A DNA stretch of 64,000 bases from Arthrobacter livingstonensis (GTDB lineage: Bacteria; Actinomycetota; Actinomycetes; Actinomycetales; Micrococcaceae): NCBI RefSeq assembly GCF_003219815.1, contig NZ_QJVD01000006.1, positions 62,001-126,000 of the forward strand, written 5' to 3'. Below, piece by piece: positions 36,906-45,006 of this stretch. Below the pieces are notes generated by a model. That model was not told the origin of the DNA. It did no database searches and saw only the letters and a program-made list of their open reading frames with translations. Each line of letters opens with the position of its first letter. Position 1 is the first letter of the stretch. The position numbers and the translations under genes were made by a program.

Positions 36906-38140
36906 GCGCAGTAAACCCCGATGACGGATTCCGCTCGCGGCTCCGGCTCTCCGGAGGCAAGGACCGGGTGGTGCTTGTGATGGCCCTCGGCGTTCTCAGT
37001 GCAGTCAGCCCCATGGCCACGGACATGTACCTGGCCTCCATGCCCCGGGTGGCCGATTATTTCCAGACGTCCGCCTCGGCCGTCCAGCTGACCCTGACCA
37101 CCTACATGGTGGGCATGGCCTTCGGGCAGTTTCTGCTTGGTCCGGTCTCCGACATGGTCGGGCGGCACCGGTTGATGGTCGCCGGCAACGTCTTGTTCCT
37201 GGCCAGCTGCCTGGCAATCGTGGTGGCTCCCAGCATCGGGGTTGTCATAGCCCTGCGTGCTGTCCAGGGCGTATCCGGGGCCGCGGGCGTGGTGATTGCC
37301 CGCGCCATCGTCTCCGACATATCCACCGATCGGCAGGCTGCCAAACTTTTCTCCGTGCTGGCGACCATAACATCCCTCGCCCCGGTCGTTGCACCCCTGC
37401 TGGGCGGGATGATCGCCAGCGTCGCCCCGTGGCAGGCAGTGTTCTGGGCACTGGCAGGATTCGGGCTGCTGATGCTGTCCGGCTCGGTGTTCGTGGTCCC
37501 GGAGACGCTGCCGGCGGCAAAGCGGCACCGGGGCGGACTGGTGGGCATTGTCGGCATTTCGTGGGCGGTCTTGCGGACTCCGTCCTTCATGGCATACGCG
37601 CTCACGTTTGGCTTTACGTTCGGCTCACTTTTCTCCTACATCTCCGCCTCGTCCTTCGTGTTGCAGAACGTGCTTGGCTTCTCCGCGCTGGGCTATTCCG
37701 CGGTCTTCGCGGTCAACGCGGGCGGCGCCATCGTGGCTGCGCTCATCAATACCCGGCTCGTGGACCGGATTGAACCCGGCACGATCCTGCGCATGGCGGT
37801 CGTGACGGCCTGCGTGGTCAACGTGGCCGGCCTCGGTCTGGTCCTAGCCGGCATTACCGGCTGGCCCACCTTGGCCCACCTGTTCGTCAACCAGGCCTGC
37901 CTGGGTTTCATCATGGGCAATGCCGTGGCCCTGTCGCAGGGACGCGTGCCCGGGCGGGCCGGTGCGGGCTCCGCCGTGCTGGGGACGGTCCAGTTCCTCT
38001 TCGGAGGATTGGTGAGCCCCCTGACAGGTGTCGCCGGGCAGCACACTGCCGTGCCGATGGCGGTTTCCATGGCGGCATGCTCGGCGCTGGCCCTGGGCGC
38101 CGTGCTGACAGCAGCCCGCCTGGCCCGCGCGGAAAGATGA
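36902..38140 (+). CDS. MFS multidrug efflux transporter, Bcr/CflA family
   Basis: A 412-residue, 12-segment proton antiporter of the DHA1 group. Family marks are SPMATDMYLASMPRVADYFQTS at the first segment, GQFLLGPVSDMVGRHRLMV (motif A) between segments 2 and 3, and GVSGAAGVVIARAIVSDI (motif C-like) near segment 5. ATG 36902 has GGAGG upstream and follows the overlapping leader frame; the longer frame to 36809 is rejected. It probably exports drugs such as bicyclomycin-like or sulfonamide compounds; the actual substrate is unknown. It is followed by an ABC-F gene with a similar leader. Confidence 0.87.
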   Translation: MSAVNPDDGFRSRLRLSGGKDRVVLVMALGVLSAVSPMATDMYLASMPRVADYFQTSASAVQLTLTTYMVGMAFGQFLLGPVSDMVGRHRLMVAGNVLFLASCLAIVVAPSIGVVIALRAVQGVSGAAGVVIARAIVSDISTDRQAAKLFSVLATITSLAPVVAPLLGGMIASVAPWQAVFWALAGFGLLMLSGSVFVVPETLPAAKRHRGGLVGIVGISWAVLRTPSFMAYALTFGFTFGSLFSYISASSFVLQNVLGFSALGYSAVFAVNAGGAIVAALINTRLVDRIEPGTILRMAVVTACVVNVAGLGLVLAGITGWPTLAHLFVNQACLGFIMGNAVALSQGRVPGRAGAGSAVLGTVQFLFGGLVSPLTGVAGQHTAVPMAVSMAACSALALGAVLTAARLARAER

Positions 38141-38184
38141 TATTTCCCGGATGCTTGATCCGCGTCCCGAGGATGGTGGGGCCG

Positions 38185-38226
38185 TCATGCCAGCCGCCCA
38201 TTCCGGGCTGGGGACAACGCCACCGG
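38185..38226 (+). repeat. leader repeat copy 2 with hairpin, upstream of the ABC-F gene
   Basis: 33 of 34 bases equal copy 1. The single change, G to C at 38208, is matched by G 38219 in the 3' arm, where copy 1 has C. The stem CCGGGC (38203-38208) pairs with GCC and CGG (38219-38221, 38224-38226) with a 2-base bulge; the loop TGGGGACAAC is identical. The copy ends 30 bases before the ABC-F start GTG 38249. An ATG at 38187 opens a 40-codon frame, MPAAHSGLGTTPPAADGR..., overlapping the ABC-F gene. Confidence 0.6.
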
Positions 38227-38248
38227 CCGCAGATGGGAGGATTAAGGG

Positions 38249-39931
38249 GTGGGACACATTGACGTTGCAAACATTGACTACTTCCTCTCCGACGGCCGGC
38301 AGCTGCTGAACGGGGTGAACTTCCGCGTCTCCGACGGCACCAAGACAGCGCTGATTGGGCCCAACGGTACCGGCAAGACCACGCTGCTGCGCATCATCTG
38401 CCAGGACATCAAGGCCGACGAAGGAGCGGTGTCGCGCTCGGGCAGCATGGGCGTCATGCGTCAGTTCGTGGGCCAGGTGCGCGACGAAAGCTCCGTCCGG
38501 GACCTGCTGCTCTCCGTTGCGTCGGCGACCATTGCCGCCGCGGGAAGGGCCGTGGACGACGCCGAAGAGGCCATGCTGGAACGTGACGACGAGCCCAGCC
38601 AGATGGCATACGCGCAGGCCATCGCCGACTGGGGCGACGTGGGCGGCTACGAAATGGAAACCACCTGGGACGAAGTCACGATGGCCGCCATGGGCGTGGA
38701 CTTTTACACGGCACAGTACCGCAAGGCGACCTCGCTCAGCGGCGGCGAGCAAAAGCGGCTGGTGTTGGAGGCGTTGTTCTCCGGTCCCGACGAGGTGCTG
38801 CTCCTGGACGAGCCCGATAACTACCTTGACGTTCCCGGCAAGCGCTGGCTCGAGGGGAAAATGGCGGCCTCGGACAAGTCGGTGCTGTTCGTCAGCCATG
38901 ACCGGGAGCTGCTGGCCAACGCCGCAGACAGGATTGTCACGCTGGAACCGGGCATCAACGGCGCGTCGAGCTGGACCCACGGCGGCGGCTTTGCCTCCTA
39001 TGTGAAGGCGCGCGAGGACCGCAATGCCCGTTTTGAGGAATTGCGGAAGCGTTGGGACGAGGAGCACGTCAAGCTCAAGGAACTTGTCATCATGTACAAG
39101 ACCAAGGCCGCGTTCCGTTCCGACATGGCGAACCGCTACCAGGCAGCGCAGTCGCGTCTGGCGCAATTTCTGGAGAAGGGCCCGCCAGAGGCCTTGCCCA
39201 TTGAACAGAACGTGAAGATGCGGCTCAAGGGCGGGCGCACGGCCAAGCGGGCCATTGTGGCCACGAAATTGGAGCTGACCGGGCTGATGAAGCCGTTCAG
39301 CACCGAGGTCTGGTTTGGCGACCGGGTCGGCGTGCTGGGCTCCAACGGTTCAGGAAAGTCGCACTTCCTGCGTCTGCTCGCCGCCGGCGGGTCCGATCCG
39401 GACAAGGAACACGAACCCGTGTCCGAGGTCGAAATTGCCCATGTGCCGCACGAAGGGTCCGTGAAACTCGGCGCAAGAATTCGGCCTGGTTTCTTTGCCC
39501 AGACCCATGCCCGGCCGGACCTGCTGGGCCGGACGCTGCTGGACATCCTGCACCGCGGCGACGAACACCGCTCGGGGTTGGGCCGCGAGGCCGCCGCCGG
39601 TGCGCTGGACCGCTACGGGCTGGCCTCCAGCTCGGAACAAAAGTACGATTCCCTCTCCGGAGGCCAGCAGGCGCGGTTCCAGATCCTGCTGCTGGAGCTC
39701 TCCGGCGCCACGCTTTTGCTGCTGGACGAGCCCACGGACAACCTCGACCTGCATTCGGCCGAGGCCTTGGAGAAAGCCATCGACTCCTTTGAGGGCACCG
39801 TCCTGGCCGTCACGCACGACCGCTGGTTTGCCCGCTCCTTTGACCGCTTCCTGGTCTTTGGCTCCGACGGCAAGGTGTACGAAACCGAGGAACCCGTCTG
39901 GGACGAAAAGCGGGTCGAGCGCGCCCGATAG
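38249..39931 (+). CDS. ABC-F family ATPase (ribosome-acting, resistance-type candidate)
   Basis: A 560-residue soluble protein with two ATPase domains and no membrane part. Domain 1: Walker A GPNGTGKTT (about residue 38), signature LSGGEQKRL, Walker B VLLLDEPDNYLD. Domain 2: GSNGSGKSH, LSGGQQARFQ and LLLLDEPTDNLDL. The interdomain linker (about residues 245-325) is rich in charged residues. ABC-F proteins act on ribosomes, where some protect against antibiotics. GGGAGG lies 8 bases before GTG 38249. The upstream efflux gene and shared leader suggest a resistance role, which is not proven. Confidence 0.87.
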   Translation: MGHIDVANIDYFLSDGRQLLNGVNFRVSDGTKTALIGPNGTGKTTLLRIICQDIKADEGAVSRSGSMGVMRQFVGQVRDESSVRDLLLSVASATIAAAGRAVDDAEEAMLERDDEPSQMAYAQAIADWGDVGGYEMETTWDEVTMAAMGVDFYTAQYRKATSLSGGEQKRLVLEALFSGPDEVLLLDEPDNYLDVPGKRWLEGKMAASDKSVLFVSHDRELLANAADRIVTLEPGINGASSWTHGGGFASYVKAREDRNARFEELRKRWDEEHVKLKELVIMYKTKAAFRSDMANRYQAAQSRLAQFLEKGPPEALPIEQNVKMRLKGGRTAKRAIVATKLELTGLMKPFSTEVWFGDRVGVLGSNGSGKSHFLRLLAAGGSDPDKEHEPVSEVEIAHVPHEGSVKLGARIRPGFFAQTHARPDLLGRTLLDILHRGDEHRSGLGREAAAGALDRYGLASSSEQKYDSLSGGQQARFQILLLELSGATLLLLDEPTDNLDLHSAEALEKAIDSFEGTVLAVTHDRWFARSFDRFLVFGSDGKVYETEEPVWDEKRVERAR

Positions 39932-40074
39932 AGCCTTCGGGAGAGGGTTGGCCACTTCTGAATCCTCGATTCGCCCGGCGGAAGATGGGACTGTGTTACC
40001 CGTCAAAACCGGCAACCGTGCCGGCCGGCCCGGACGGGCGACGCCGATGGCGGCAAGGTGTGCCTGCCCTGGCT

Positions 40075-40265
40075 CCACTTCGGATATGCGTGGAACCCGG
40101 GGCGTGTGCTGCGCATGGCAGAACCCCACTTCCGACATGCGCGTAACCGGGGTCGAGTGCTGCGCATGGTGTACCCCGCGCACAACCCAGCCCGGGTCGG
40201 GCGCATAACGAAAGTCGAACGCCGCTTTCGCCGTGCACCGAACCGATGTCGGGTACTCCTCATGG
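40075..40265 (+). repeat. degenerate tandem repeat, about 51-bp period
   Basis: Copies 1 (40075-40118) and 2 (40126-40169) are offset by 51 bases and share CCACTTC, ATGCG, AACC, GGGG and GTGCTGCGCATGG. Copy 3 (about 40171-40210) and copy 4 (about 40225-40265, ending CTCCTCATGG) are more diverged. It fills part of the 460-base gap 39932-40391 between the ABC-F and TetR genes. The short frames in it on both strands look like repeat-driven shadows. The rest of the gap shows only the TetR operator. Confidence 0.65.
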
Positions 40266-40357
40266 TGCACCGTGTTCACGGGGCCATCGGGGTGTCATCG
40301 TCTCGAACTTCAATGGGGGAGGAGCTGGTGTAGCGATCAAAAACCGAGTATGACTAG

Positions 40358-40377
40358 GTTTCACCAACTGTGGTGAA
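40358..40377. promoter_or_regulatory. TetR operator
   Basis: TTTCACCA-ACTG-TGGTGAAA is a perfect 8-4-8 dyad lying 14 bases before the TetR start (40392). Its size and place fit an autoregulatory TetR-family operator controlling the TetR-MFS pair. Confidence 0.75.
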
Positions 40378-40391
40378 ATAGACTGGAGGCC

Positions 40392-41003
40392 ATGTCCGCT
40401 CCGCAAACCCGAGGGCGCTACGCCAAGGGCGTCGAGCGCCGGGAACAAATCATCCAAACGGCCACCGACGTTTTTGCCACCGAAGGATTTGAAGGAACCG
40501 CACTCAAGCGCGTGGCCGAGCTGGTGGGCGTCCGCGAAGCCACCTTGTTCCACTACTTTGGCAGCAAGCAGGAACTGCTGACGTCCGTACTGGAGGAACG
40601 TGACCGGCGTACTGCCGAGGATGTGCAAGCAGGCGGCGGCCTCACCGAGTCGATGCCCTCGATTGCCCGGCGGAACGCGACCCAACCGGGCCTGACCACC
40701 CTCTATGCCGTGGCCTCGGCCACGGCCAGCGCGCCGGGACACGCATCCCACGAATTTTTCCTCCAACGGTTCCGTGCGGTGGTTGACAATGCCGCCGGGG
40801 ACATCTCCGCCCGGCAGGCTGCCGGCACCCTTCGGACCGACCTCCCGCCCGCGGTGCTCGCACGGCTGCTGGTGGCGGCGTCGGACGGACTGCAGCTGCA
40901 GTGGATGTATGACAAAACCATCGACATGGCGCAGGACCTGGAATCCCTGGTTCTTGCCCTTTTTGCCCCAGCGGTTGCCCCAGCCGCCCCCACCAGCAAG
41001 TGA
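40392..41003 (+). CDS. TetR-family transcriptional regulator
   Basis: A 203-residue repressor. The N-terminal helix-turn-helix covers residues about 18-62: REQIIQTATDVFATEGFEGTAL, KRVAELVGVREATLFHYFGSK. The C-terminal ligand domain is of the general TetR type and ends in ALFAPAVAP. It is followed, with overlap or a few bases, by an MFS gene, which it probably represses through the dyad at 40358. The inducer is unknown. Confidence 0.88.
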   Translation: MSAPQTRGRYAKGVERREQIIQTATDVFATEGFEGTALKRVAELVGVREATLFHYFGSKQELLTSVLEERDRRTAEDVQAGGGLTESMPSIARRNATQPGLTTLYAVASATASAPGHASHEFFLQRFRAVVDNAAGDISARQAAGTLRTDLPPAVLARLLVAASDGLQLQWMYDKTIDMAQDLESLVLALFAPAVAPAAPTSK

Positions 41004-41017
41004 AGAGCAACCCCACC

Positions 41018-42238
41018 ATGAACAAGCCAACGGTCCGCCATGCAGCCATGGCCACCTTCGCCGTTTTTGCCATCAACGGCTTTGTCTTTGCCAGCTGGGC
41101 CGCCCGGATCCCCACCGTTACGCGTGTTCTGGACCTGACGGCGGGGGAGATGGGGCTACTGCTGCTGACCATTGCCGCCGGCTCCGTCATTGCCCTGCCC
41201 CTGGCCGGGACAGTGGTGGCGCGCCTGGGCACTGCGTCCACGGTCCGGGTGGGCGGCTTCACCTCCTCGTTTGGCGGGCTGATAGTGGCCACGGCGCTCG
41301 CGCTGGGTTCCGTTTCCCTGACGGCCGTGGGGCTGTTCTTCTTTGGTGTGGGAATTGGCTTGTGGGACGTGTCCCAAAACGTGGAAGGCGCCGACGTGGA
41401 GCGGCGTCTGGGCAGGACCGTCATGCCGCAGTTCCACGCCGGTTTCAGCGGTGGTGCCTTTGTCGGGGCACTGGTGGGGGCGGGGCTTTCGGCCCTGCAT
41501 GTGAGCATGTCCGCCCACCTGTTCGCCATTGTGGTGTTGGTTGTCCTCGCCATGCTCGCCATCCCGCGATACTTTCTGCCGTCCCCCGTGGCGGCGCAGG
41601 CGGTGCCGGCAGACCCGCCGTCCGGGGCCTCCCGGGAGATATTGGGCCGCAGCGCATGGAAGGAAAGCCGCACCCTGCTGGTGGGGCTGGTGGTGCTCGG
41701 TGCCGCACTCACTGAGGGCGCCGCAAACGACTGGATTGCCAAGGCCACGGTTGACGGACTGGGCGCCACCGAATCCGGGGGGGCCATCATGTTTGCCGTG
41801 TTCGTGGCGTCCATGACCGCGTTCCGGTTCTTTGGCGGGCGGTTCATTGACGCTTACGGCCGGGTGCCCGTCCTGTACGGCAGCCTCGGCGCGGCCCTGG
41901 TGGGCCTGACCCTTTTTGTGGTGGCGCCCAACGTCTGGCTTGCCGGTCTCGGCGCCGTCCTCTGGGGTGCCGGTGCGGCGATGGGCTTCCCCATGGGCAT
42001 GTCCGCCGCCGCCGACGACCCCGCCCGTGCCGCCGCCCGCGTGTCCGTGGTTTCCACCATCGGCTACGTGGCCTTCCTGGCCGGGCCGCCGCTGCTCGGA
42101 TTCCTGGGCGACCATGTCACCATCCGCTGGGCGTTGCTGGCCATCGGCGTTGCCATCATCGCCTCGATCCTCACGGCCCCGGCCGCCAAGCCGCTTCCGG
42201 CCGAGGCCCATGAGGCCTATGAGGACGCCGGCAACTGA
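41018..42238 (+). CDS. MFS transporter, YbjJ-like
   Basis: A 406-residue, 12-segment transporter. The first helix reads FAVFAINGFVFASWAARIPTV, a hallmark of YbjJ-type MFS proteins; FFFGVGIGLWDVSQNVEGADVER is another. ATG 41018 is chosen; GTG 41000, overlapping the TetR stop (GTGA), would add 6 residues and cannot be ruled out, since neither has a strong Shine-Dalgarno match. Likely regulated by the TetR protein upstream. The 3' end overlaps the convergent PAP2 gene by 22 bases. Substrate unknown. Confidence 0.83.
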   Translation: MNKPTVRHAAMATFAVFAINGFVFASWAARIPTVTRVLDLTAGEMGLLLLTIAAGSVIALPLAGTVVARLGTASTVRVGGFTSSFGGLIVATALALGSVSLTAVGLFFFGVGIGLWDVSQNVEGADVERRLGRTVMPQFHAGFSGGAFVGALVGAGLSALHVSMSAHLFAIVVLVVLAMLAIPRYFLPSPVAAQAVPADPPSGASREILGRSAWKESRTLLVGLVVLGAALTEGAANDWIAKATVDGLGATESGGAIMFAVFVASMTAFRFFGGRFIDAYGRVPVLYGSLGAALVGLTLFVVAPNVWLAGLGAVLWGAGAAMGFPMGMSAAADDPARAAARVSVVSTIGYVAFLAGPPLLGFLGDHVTIRWALLAIGVAIIASILTAPAAKPLPAEAHEAYEDAGN

Positions 42239-42888
42239 ACAGTATGCCGAATAAGGCATTTATGCCGCACCAGGCACCAGAGGAGCAGCGTCAGGCCCAG
42301 CCCCAGCAGCGCCCCGGCAATGGTGTCGGAGAACCAATGCGCGCCCAGATACATGCGGCTGTACATCATGGCCACGCTGAGAATCGCGCCGCTGACCCAC
42401 ATCCACAGCCTTCCCAGCACGACGGCGGTTGCCACCATTGCTGCCACCGTGGCACTTACATGCCCCGACGGGTATGAACCGGAATCCACGTGCACCAGGC
42501 TGTCCAGGGGACGGTGCCGGCCCACCAACAACTTCAGCAGCTGCGTGGCGGTCAGGGTGCCCAGACTGGCGCCGGCCGTGAAGAACGCCAGCCGGCGGTG
42601 GCGCACCAGGAGCACCAAAAACAGTGCAATGGCGTAGAGCAACATGCCAGTGTTCCCGGCAAAATTCAACACCAGATTTGCGCTGGTGAGCCACGGCGTC
42701 CGCGAGCCGGTCAGCGCCGCGTGCCAGGCGGCGTCGAGCCCCTGAAAGAAGGGGTGGTTTGCTGAAGCTGCCAGCACCAGGGCGCCCGCCGCCACCACTG
42801 CCAGGGCGCAGATGGATGTCCACAGCAGGACAGGCGTGGAACCGCGCAGCGGCCGCAGTTCGGCGGCGTTCGGAATTCGGGCGGGCAT
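42217..42888 (-). CDS. PAP2-family phosphatase
   Basis: A 223-residue membrane phosphatase with six hydrophobic segments. The three PAP2 motifs are present: KLLVGRHRP (C1), PSGH (C2, with the acid/base His) and SRMYLGAHWFSD (C3, with the nucleophile His). It probably dephosphorylates a lipid phosphate such as undecaprenyl pyrophosphate or phosphatidate outside the membrane. It is transcribed toward the MFS gene and overlaps its 3' end by 22 bases. Confidence 0.87.
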   Translation of the reverse strand: MPARIPNAAELRPLRGSTPVLLWTSICALAVVAAGALVLAASANHPFFQGLDAAWHAALTGSRTPWLTSANLVLNFAGNTGMLLYAIALFLVLLVRHRRLAFFTAGASLGTLTATQLLKLLVGRHRPLDSLVHVDSGSYPSGHVSATVAAMVATAVVLGRLWMWVSGAILSVAMMYSRMYLGAHWFSDTIAGALLGLGLTLLLWCLVRHKCLIRHTVQLPASS

Positions 42889-43094
42889 CCAGCCAGTCTA
42901 CGGTTTTCAAGCCACAATCCGGTGGCAGGGGCCGGCGGCGAAGCGTGCCGTCATCCGAAGGGACGACCCTGAACGGACCCTGATTCATCCCTGAGATTGA
43001 AGAAAACGCCGGCTCGGGTGCGTACGGTGGTGGATAAGGGCGGAGATTGCCGCACGCTTTTCACCCAAGTGACGACACCAAAAGGGAAGTCCAC

Positions 43095-44054
43095 ATGATC
43101 GAGGCAGTAAACCTGGCCAAGCACTACGGTGCCAAGACCGCGGTGGGCGGTGTCACCTTCACCGTCAAGCCCGGCATGGTCACCGGCTTTCTGGGTCCCA
43201 ACGGCGCCGGCAAGTCCACCACCATGCGCATGATCGTGGGCCTGGACAAGCCCTCCGCCGGAACCATCACGGTCAACGGCAAGCCCTATGCCAAACACCA
43301 CGATCCGCTTCACCAGGTGGGCGCCCTGCTGGATGCCAAGGCCGTGCACACCTCCCGCAGCGCCTACAACCACCTGCTGGCCATGGCCGCCACGCACAAC
43401 ATCCCCACGAGCCGCGTCAATGAGGTTATCGACATGACCGGGCTGGCCGCCGTCGCCAAGAAGAAGGCCGGCGGATTCTCCCTCGGCATGGGCCAGCGGC
43501 TCGGCATTGCCTCGGCCCTGCTGGGCGATCCCCAAACCCTGATCCTCGATGAGCCAGTCAACGGGCTGGACCCGGAGGGCGTGCTGTGGGTGCGCAACCT
43601 GGCCAAGCACCTGGCCGGACAGGGAAAAACCGTGTTCCTGTCCTCGCACCTGATGAGCGAGATGGCGCAGACCGCCGACCACCTCATTGTCATTGGCCGC
43701 GGGCAGATCATTGCCGACGCGCCCATCGCGACGATCCTGGCCGGGAGTCAGCAGGCGCGGGTCCGCGTCCGCACCGCCGACACCGCACGCCTGGGCCAGC
43801 TGCTCAGCGCCAACGGCGTGCAGGTGCAGAACAATGAAAGGGAGACCCTGGAGGTCTCCGGCGTCGATTCGCGCCAGATTGCCCAGGTCGCCCTGGAGAA
43901 CCAGGTACTGGTCTACGAGCTCACCCCGCTGACCACTTCGCTGGAAGAAGCGTACTTTGACCTGACGAAGGATTCGGTCGAGTACCACTCGCAAGAATTT
44001 GACGATGCCGCCGCAGAGCCGGCCCCCGCCTTGAAGGGACTCCAAAAACGATGA
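43095..44054 (+). CDS. ABC-2 exporter ATPase
   Basis: A 319-residue ATPase of the drug/lantibiotic exporter (BcrA/DrrA-like) type. Walker A is GPNGAGKSTTMRMI (about residue 38), the signature SLGMGQRLGIASAL (degenerate, as is usual in this group), and Walker B TLILDEPVNGLDPEGV. The switch His is in FLSSHLMSEM. The C-terminal extension (about 220-319) matches the DUF4162-type tail. ATG 43095 is preceded by AAAGGGAAGTCC. It overlaps the permease gene by 4 bases. The following kinase-regulator pair probably controls the exporter. Confidence 0.88.
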   Translation: MIEAVNLAKHYGAKTAVGGVTFTVKPGMVTGFLGPNGAGKSTTMRMIVGLDKPSAGTITVNGKPYAKHHDPLHQVGALLDAKAVHTSRSAYNHLLAMAATHNIPTSRVNEVIDMTGLAAVAKKKAGGFSLGMGQRLGIASALLGDPQTLILDEPVNGLDPEGVLWVRNLAKHLAGQGKTVFLSSHLMSEMAQTADHLIVIGRGQIIADAPIATILAGSQQARVRVRTADTARLGQLLSANGVQVQNNERETLEVSGVDSRQIAQVALENQVLVYELTPLTTSLEEAYFDLTKDSVEYHSQEFDDAAAEPAPALKGLQKR

Positions 44055-44959
44055 GTACGACGACGATTCCCGCACCGTCCGCTGCTGCCGGCACGACCGG
44101 GCTGACCTTCCTGGGCGTGCTGCGCAGCGAATGGATCAAGTTCCGCTCCCTGCGCTCCACCCAGCTGCTGCTGCTGTTCACCTTTGTCGCCGTGGTGGGT
44201 GTCGGCATCATTGCCGCCTTCCTGCGCGGCACCATCATCGACCAGATCATGAAGTTCGGGGCCACGGGTCCCACCGAACCGGGTGCCCCGGCCGGACACC
44301 AGCTGACCCTCGAACAGGCCATTGACGCCGCGAACGCGCAGGGCATCAGCATTTACGGCATCCCGATTGCCGGGCTGCAGCTGGGCATCCTGGTGTTGGG
44401 TGCACTGGCCGTGCTGCTGATCGCCTCCGAGTTTGGCACGGGCATGGTCCGCTCCACCATGACGGCAGTGCCCAAGCGCCTGCCGGCCTTCTTCGCCAAG
44501 GCCATTGTCCTGGTGGTGGTGTCCTATGTGCTGACCCTCGTGGCCGCTTTCGTTACCTTCCTGATCTCCATCCCGATCCTGCACGGCTACGGCATTGACA
44601 TGTCCCTGGGCCGCGACGGCGTCGTGTACACCATCCTGATGGGCGGCGTCTATGTCGCCGGCGTTGCACTGACCGGCCTCTCCCTCGGAACGCTGATCCG
44701 CAGCTCCGCCGGCGGCATCATCGTCCTGGTGGCCCTGTTTTTCCTGCTCGAGATCGGCACGTCACTGCTGGGTCTGGTCCCCGGCGACTTCTGGAAGTAC
44801 GTCGGGCAGTACGTGCCCAGCGTGGCCGGCGGCCGCATGCTCGAAATTGGCGACAAGGCCGCCTTTATCAGCCCCCTGTCCGGCGGGCTGATCTTCCTGG
44901 GCTGGATTGTCCTGGTGACGGTGCCCGCCGTCATCACCCTTAAGACCCGTGACGTGTAG
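44051..44959 (+). CDS. ABC-2 exporter permease
   Basis: A 302-residue membrane protein with six hydrophobic segments: one near residue 30-55, a 40-residue loop (GTIIDQIMKFGATGPTEPGA), then five from about 95 to 295. LGALAVLLIASEFGTGMVRSTMTAVPKR is the amphipathic coupling region seen in ABC-2 permeases of the bacitracin/lantibiotic type. It functions with the ATPase at 43095. The ATGA overlap implies equal expression. Confidence 0.85.
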   Translation: MSTTTIPAPSAAAGTTGLTFLGVLRSEWIKFRSLRSTQLLLLFTFVAVVGVGIIAAFLRGTIIDQIMKFGATGPTEPGAPAGHQLTLEQAIDAANAQGISIYGIPIAGLQLGILVLGALAVLLIASEFGTGMVRSTMTAVPKRLPAFFAKAIVLVVVSYVLTLVAAFVTFLISIPILHGYGIDMSLGRDGVVYTILMGGVYVAGVALTGLSLGTLIRSSAGGIIVLVALFFLLEIGTSLLGLVPGDFWKYVGQYVPSVAGGRMLEIGDKAAFISPLSGGLIFLGWIVLVTVPAVITLKTRDV

Positions 44960-45006
44960 GAAGGTCTTTTGCCCGGCTCTGCCGCCGGGCTTCTAGACTC
45001 ACCCTT

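Noticed and set aside
40075-40265. A CRISPR array.
   Set aside because: The repeats are degenerate, the intervening bases are only about 7 long, and no cas genes are in the window.
40003-40333. Short frames on both strands in the ABC-F/TetR gap.
   Set aside because: They are Arg/His-rich and follow the period of the tandem repeat.
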